From: Streptomyces longisporoflavus
GTDB taxonomy: Bacteria > Actinomycetota > Actinomycetes > Streptomycetales > Streptomycetaceae
Length of the DNA stretch: 64,000 nucleotides
Direction: 5' to 3'
NCBI RefSeq assembly: GCF_014649775.1
Contig: NZ_BMTR01000002.1
Span: 434,001-498,000 of the forward strand
A program made the translations under genes and the position numbers. Shown piece after piece: positions 60,898 through 64,000 of the stretch. Under the pieces are notes generated by a model, which was not told where the DNA came from, did not search any database, and saw only the letters and a list, made by a program, of their open reading frames with translations. Each line of letters begins with the position of its first letter. Within the stretch, counting starts at the first letter, position 1.

Positions 60898-62675
60898 TCG
60901 GGCTGGCGCCACCGGCTTACGACCCGGCGGCCCCGACCACCGCGGACACCCTGCCCGTGGGCGCGCCCGCGACGGTCGGAGCCTACGTACGCGAACTGGT
61001 CAGACGGCACCGCCGGGCCTTCGCCCTGCTCATCACGGTCAACACCTGCGCCGTGATCGCCTCCATGGCCGGCCCCTACCTCCTGGGCGACCTGGTCGAG
61101 AACGTCACGGCCACCGCACGGGACCTGCATCTGGGCCGCACCATCGGCCTGTTCACCGTCGCCCTCGTCGTGCAGGCCTTCTTCGTCCATCAGGTACGGC
61201 TGCGCGGCGCGATGCTCGGTGAGCGGATGCTGGCCGATCTGCGCGAGGACTTCCTCGTCCGCTCGGTGGGGCTGCCGCCCGGTGTGCTGGAGCGGGCCGG
61301 GACGGGCGATCTCCTCTCGCGGATCACCACGGACGTCGACCGGCTCGCCAACGCCATGCGGGAGGCGGTGCCGCAGCTCGCGATCGGCGTCGTGTGGGCC
61401 GCGCTCCTGATCGGCGGCCTCGCCGTGACCGCGCCTCCGCTGGCGCCCGCCATCCTCATCGCCGCGCCCCTTCTCGTCGTCGGCTGCCGCTGGTACTTCA
61501 AGCGGGCGCCCTCCGCCTACCGTTCGGAGGCCGCCGGGTACGCCGCCGTCGCCGCCGCCCTCGCCGAGACCATCGACGCGGGACGCACGGTGGAGGCGCA
61601 CCGGCTCGGCGAACGCCGCGTGGAACTGTCGGAACGCCGTGTCAAGGAATGGACAGCGTGGGAACGCCACACTCTCTACCTGCGCTCCGTCCTCTTTCCG
61701 GTCATCACCTTCACCCACACCCTGGTGCTCTGCTCGGTCCTGATGGTCGGCGGCGTATTCGTCCTGGAGGGCTGGATCAGCGTCGGCCAGCTGGCCACGA
61801 GCGCCCTGATCGCGCAGATGCTCGTCGACCCGCTGGGCATCATCCTGCGCTGGTACGACGAGCTCCAGGTGGCCCAGGTCTCGCTGGCCCGCCTGGTGGG
61901 CGTACGGGACATCGAACCGGACAGGGGCGACACATCCGTCGTCCCCGACGGACGCGACGTGCTCGCGGACGACGTGCACTTCGGCTACCGCGCGGGCGTC
62001 GACGTCCTGCGGCAGGTGTCCCTGGCCGTCGAGCCGGGTTCACGCGTCGCCCTGGTCGGCCCGTCCGGCGCGGGCAAGTCCACGCTCGGCAGGCTGCTCG
62101 CCGGGATCTACGCCCCGCGCGACGGTCGCGTCACGCTGGGCGGAGCGGAACTGTCGGCCATGCCCGCGGAGGAGGTCCGCGCCCACGTGGCCCTGGTCAA
62201 CCAGGAGCACCACGTCTTCGTGGGCTCCCTGCGCGACAACCTCCTGCTCGCCAGGGCCGGGGCGGGGGACGCCGAACTCTGGGCGGCGCTCGGCGCGGTC
62301 GACGCGGACGGCTGGGCCCGCGCTCTGGGCGAGGGGCTCGACACCGAGGTGGGCTCGGGCGGCTTCGCCCTCACCCCGGCGCAGGCCCAGCAGATCGCGC
62401 TTGCCCGCCTGGTCCTCGCCGACCCGCACACGCTGGTCCTCGACGAGGCGACCTCGCTGCTCGACCCGCGCGCGGCACGTCACTTGGAACGCTCCCTCGC
62501 GCGCGTCCTGGACGGCCGCACGGTCGTGGCCATCGCCCACCGGCTGCACACCGCGCACGACGCGGATGTCATCGCCGTGGTCGAGAACGGCCGGATCAGC
62601 GAGTTGGGCAGCCATGACGAGCTGGTGGGGGCGGGGGGCGCGTACGCGGCGCTGTGGCGGTCCTGGCACGGGTAG
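60894..62675 (+). CDS. ABC exporter subunit 2, intact Walker A, degenerate signature
   Basis: 593 aa, ATG 60894 overlapping the first subunit's stop (ATGA). Six TM helices (residues ~35-320) precede an NBD with intact Walker A VALVGPSGAGKST, Walker B LVLDEATSLLD and H-loop AIAHRLHTA. The ABC signature is LTPAQAQQ instead of LSGGQ. Together with subunit 1 this leaves one composite ATP site with a good Walker A and good signature, and one defective in both. The stop-to-start overlap shows strict co-expression. Confidence 0.9.
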   Translation: MIGLAPPAYDPAAPTTADTLPVGAPATVGAYVRELVRRHRRAFALLITVNTCAVIASMAGPYLLGDLVENVTATARDLHLGRTIGLFTVALVVQAFFVHQVRLRGAMLGERMLADLREDFLVRSVGLPPGVLERAGTGDLLSRITTDVDRLANAMREAVPQLAIGVVWAALLIGGLAVTAPPLAPAILIAAPLLVVGCRWYFKRAPSAYRSEAAGYAAVAAALAETIDAGRTVEAHRLGERRVELSERRVKEWTAWERHTLYLRSVLFPVITFTHTLVLCSVLMVGGVFVLEGWISVGQLATSALIAQMLVDPLGIILRWYDELQVAQVSLARLVGVRDIEPDRGDTSVVPDGRDVLADDVHFGYRAGVDVLRQVSLAVEPGSRVALVGPSGAGKSTLGRLLAGIYAPRDGRVTLGGAELSAMPAEEVRAHVALVNQEHHVFVGSLRDNLLLARAGAGDAELWAALGAVDADGWARALGEGLDTEVGSGGFALTPAQAQQIALARLVLADPHTLVLDEATSLLDPRAARHLERSLARVLDGRTVVAIAHRLHTAHDADVIAVVENGRISELGSHDELVGAGGAYAALWRSWHG

Positions 62676-62900
62676 GCCGCCGGGGGCGGCGAGCGGCGAT
62701 CGGCGAGCGGGCGTTGCTCGGTCGCCTGCCTGCCGGGCGACCCGGCGGAAGACCTCGCGGCGATCGGCGCCAGTTACGGCCGGGAGCTGATGGAGCGGGG
62801 GCTCGCGCCGGGCAGCCGGTCGGCCACGACGGAGACGAGGCGGAGCTGGCGGGCGGCCTTGCGGGATATACGCGGGGGAAGCGGTACGGGCCCCGCCCGC
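62676..62900 (+). other. Unassigned region after the exporter operon
   Basis: 225 bases without a gene. The frame of subunit 2 stays open beyond its TAG stop (62673-62675) to past 62900 and reads for example CLPGDPAEDLAAIG and RELMERGLAPGSR, but has no start and no domain I recognise. It may be a small gene remnant or a chance open frame in GC-rich DNA. Confidence 0.3.
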
Positions 62901-63695
62901 TCAGATGAAGTTCAGCGCCGCCGCGCCGCCCACTCCCCCGAGCAGCATGAAGGCGGGCATAAGGACCTTCAGCTCGATCCAGCTGCCCGCCCGGAACCGC
63001 ATCAGCTTCGGCGGCCCGATGGGGTACCAGCGCTTGCGGCCGATGGGGATGGGCCACAGGATCGGGCAGCCGGAGACGGTCAGCGCGTCCCCGATGTCGT
63101 GCACCAGGGCGCCGAGGACGATCGGCAGCCCCAGCCACAGGTACTCCTGGCCCGGCGCGGTGAACAGCCAGTCCGCGCCGTTCCCCGGCTTGTCGAGCAC
63201 GCCGGCCAGGATCCAGGCGCTCGTCGCGGCGAGCAGCCACACGAGGACATCGCTGCTCGACCCGCGCGCGGCCCGCCAGAGCAGCCCTTCGATGGCGAGC
63301 ACCATGTGGACGAAGAGCAGCGCGAGGACCGCCCAGCGGCCGCCGAAGATGGCGAGGGCGGAGGAGCCCGCCCCGATCAGGACGGCCCACAGCCAGGTGT
63401 GCGTGAGAGTGCGGTGCCCCCCGGAGCGGCGCGGGTCGCCCTGCTTGCGCGTCGCCTTGTAGACGGCCGCGGAGAGCTTGTCGACGATCTCGCACAGCCC
63501 TCGGGACACGGGTCCGAAGGCTCGCGAGATGGTCGCCGACTTGTGGTCGAGGTCGGGCGCGAGCGCCGCCCCGGCGCAGATCAGGGCTCCGACGAGGAGA
63601 ACCGGCCAGGGCATCGTGTGCCCCGCCGCAGCCGCGGCCGCTCCGACGCCGAGCCAGGCCGCCGCCCCCGACAGTGAGTGTGCCGGACCCATCAT
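62901..63695 (-). CDS. YdjM/DUF457-type membrane-bound metal-dependent hydrolase-like protein
   Basis: 264 aa from ATG 63695, preceded by GCGGGGA; upstream ATG 63713 has no ribosome site. Begins MMGPAHSLSGAAAWLG. About six membrane segments with conserved DLDHKSATISR, GGHRTLTHTWLWA and VHDIGDALTVSGCPILWP; the Asp-His and His pairs are the metal ligands of the DUF457 family. The family is linked to membrane phosphatase- or lipase-like activity without a firm substrate. It is convergent with the ABC exporter operon and divergent from the helicase gene. Confidence 0.85.
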   Translation of the reverse strand: MMGPAHSLSGAAAWLGVGAAAAAAGHTMPWPVLLVGALICAGAALAPDLDHKSATISRAFGPVSRGLCEIVDKLSAAVYKATRKQGDPRRSGGHRTLTHTWLWAVLIGAGSSALAIFGGRWAVLALLFVHMVLAIEGLLWRAARGSSSDVLVWLLAATSAWILAGVLDKPGNGADWLFTAPGQEYLWLGLPIVLGALVHDIGDALTVSGCPILWPIPIGRKRWYPIGPPKLMRFRAGSWIELKVLMPAFMLLGGVGGAAALNFI

Positions 63696-63816
63696 CGCTG
63701 TTCCCCGCCCCATTTTTGTTGTGCTGACGCTCCGTTGACCACTCAGCGTAGCGTTCGTGATCTTCGTACGGACCGCCGGTTCCCTCATCGGGTGAGAAGA
63801 GAGGCAAGATGGGGGT

Positions 63817-64000
63817 GTGACACTTATTGATCAGCTGCCGCCGGATGCCGACCCCGATGCCCTCTTCGAAGCCTTCTCCACGTGGGCCGAGGAGACTGGG
63901 ATCACCCTCTATCCGGCTCAGGAGGAGGCGCTGATCGAGGTGGTCTCCGGAGCCAACGTGATCTTGTCGACGCCGACCGGCTCCGGAAAGAGCCTGGTCG
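63817..64000 (+). CDS. DEAD/DEAH-box RNA helicase, N-terminal part (cut by window edge)
   Basis: Only the first ~61 codons are inside the window. GTG 63817 is taken because the reading then gives [19 protein letters not shown], a start found in actinobacterial SF2 helicases; a GAGAGG site lies 12 bases upstream, farther than usual. The Q-motif-like [14 protein letters not shown] and the Walker A (motif I) [11 protein letters not shown] follow. The usual family members are large (DUF3516-type) helicases acting on RNA. Motifs II-VI lie outside the window. Confidence 0.85.
   Translation, partial: MTLIDQLPPDADPDALFEAFSTWAEETGITLYPAQEEALIEVVSGANVILSTPTGSGKSLV

Overview
The window looks like Streptomyces chromosome. 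It is very GC-rich with strong third-position GC, uses many GTG and a few TTG starts, has translationally coupled operons, and carries 2-methylisoborneol, AfsR/NB-ARC-type, DUF7848 and leaderless-gene hallmarks. It is not a phage or plasmid. I see no rRNA, no tRNA I can support, no CRISPR array and no insertion sequence. Both ends cut a gene: a cutinase/polyester-hydrolase at the left edge and a DEAD/DEAH helicase at the right edge.

Left part (1-7.4 kb): secreted degradative enzymes (cutinase, M9 collagenase, GH65 glycosidase with a discoidin-like domain), a GntR/FCD regulator and a small methyltransferase. At 7.4-17.4 kb there is a sugar-utilisation locus. A tightly overlapped eight-gene minus-strand operon runs from a Gfo/Idh/MocA dehydrogenase through a DUF6807 (PmoA-like) protein, a cupin, a CUT1 ABC importer and a YesL-like membrane protein to a Tat-exported lyase-like toroid protein. 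A second Gfo/Idh/MocA gene faces it across a promoter region holding a LacI-type operator.

Accessory stretch (17.4-21.6 kb): a truncated gene remnant, two small Streptomyces proteins (one DUF7848-like), an XRE/PLD-like regulator with a NUDIX hydrolase, and a clearly lower-GC helical HTH protein with a TTA codon, divergent from a one-TM protein. Next come katG/fur (divergent), a VOC protein and padR with an acyl-CoA dehydrogenase.

At 27.8-31.7 kb lies the 2-methylisoborneol locus: GPP methyltransferase and a family 2B encapsulin with a cyclic-nucleotide-binding domain on the minus strand, with 2-MIB synthase divergent. Then follow DUF1801 and AhpD-like genes, an NB-ARC/TPR regulator, and a coupled PP2C phosphatase - B12-binding (CarH-like) - STAS operon with a MarR gene behind it.

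At 41.4-46.9 kb is a sulfonate/organosulfur operon: a leaderless Cys-ending leader peptide, a C-rich leader, permease, ATPase, lipoprotein, SsuD-like monooxygenase and a flavoprotein. The right part holds MltG, a MarR/ABC exporter pair, a fused FAD/Fe-S D-lactate dehydrogenase-like protein, a GH109-like Tat protein, a DctA-type symporter, PNGase A-like protein, an L,D-transpeptidase lipoprotein, a strikingly asymmetric ABC exporter pair and a DUF457-type membrane protein.

All functional calls come from reading translations and motifs by eye. No database search was run.
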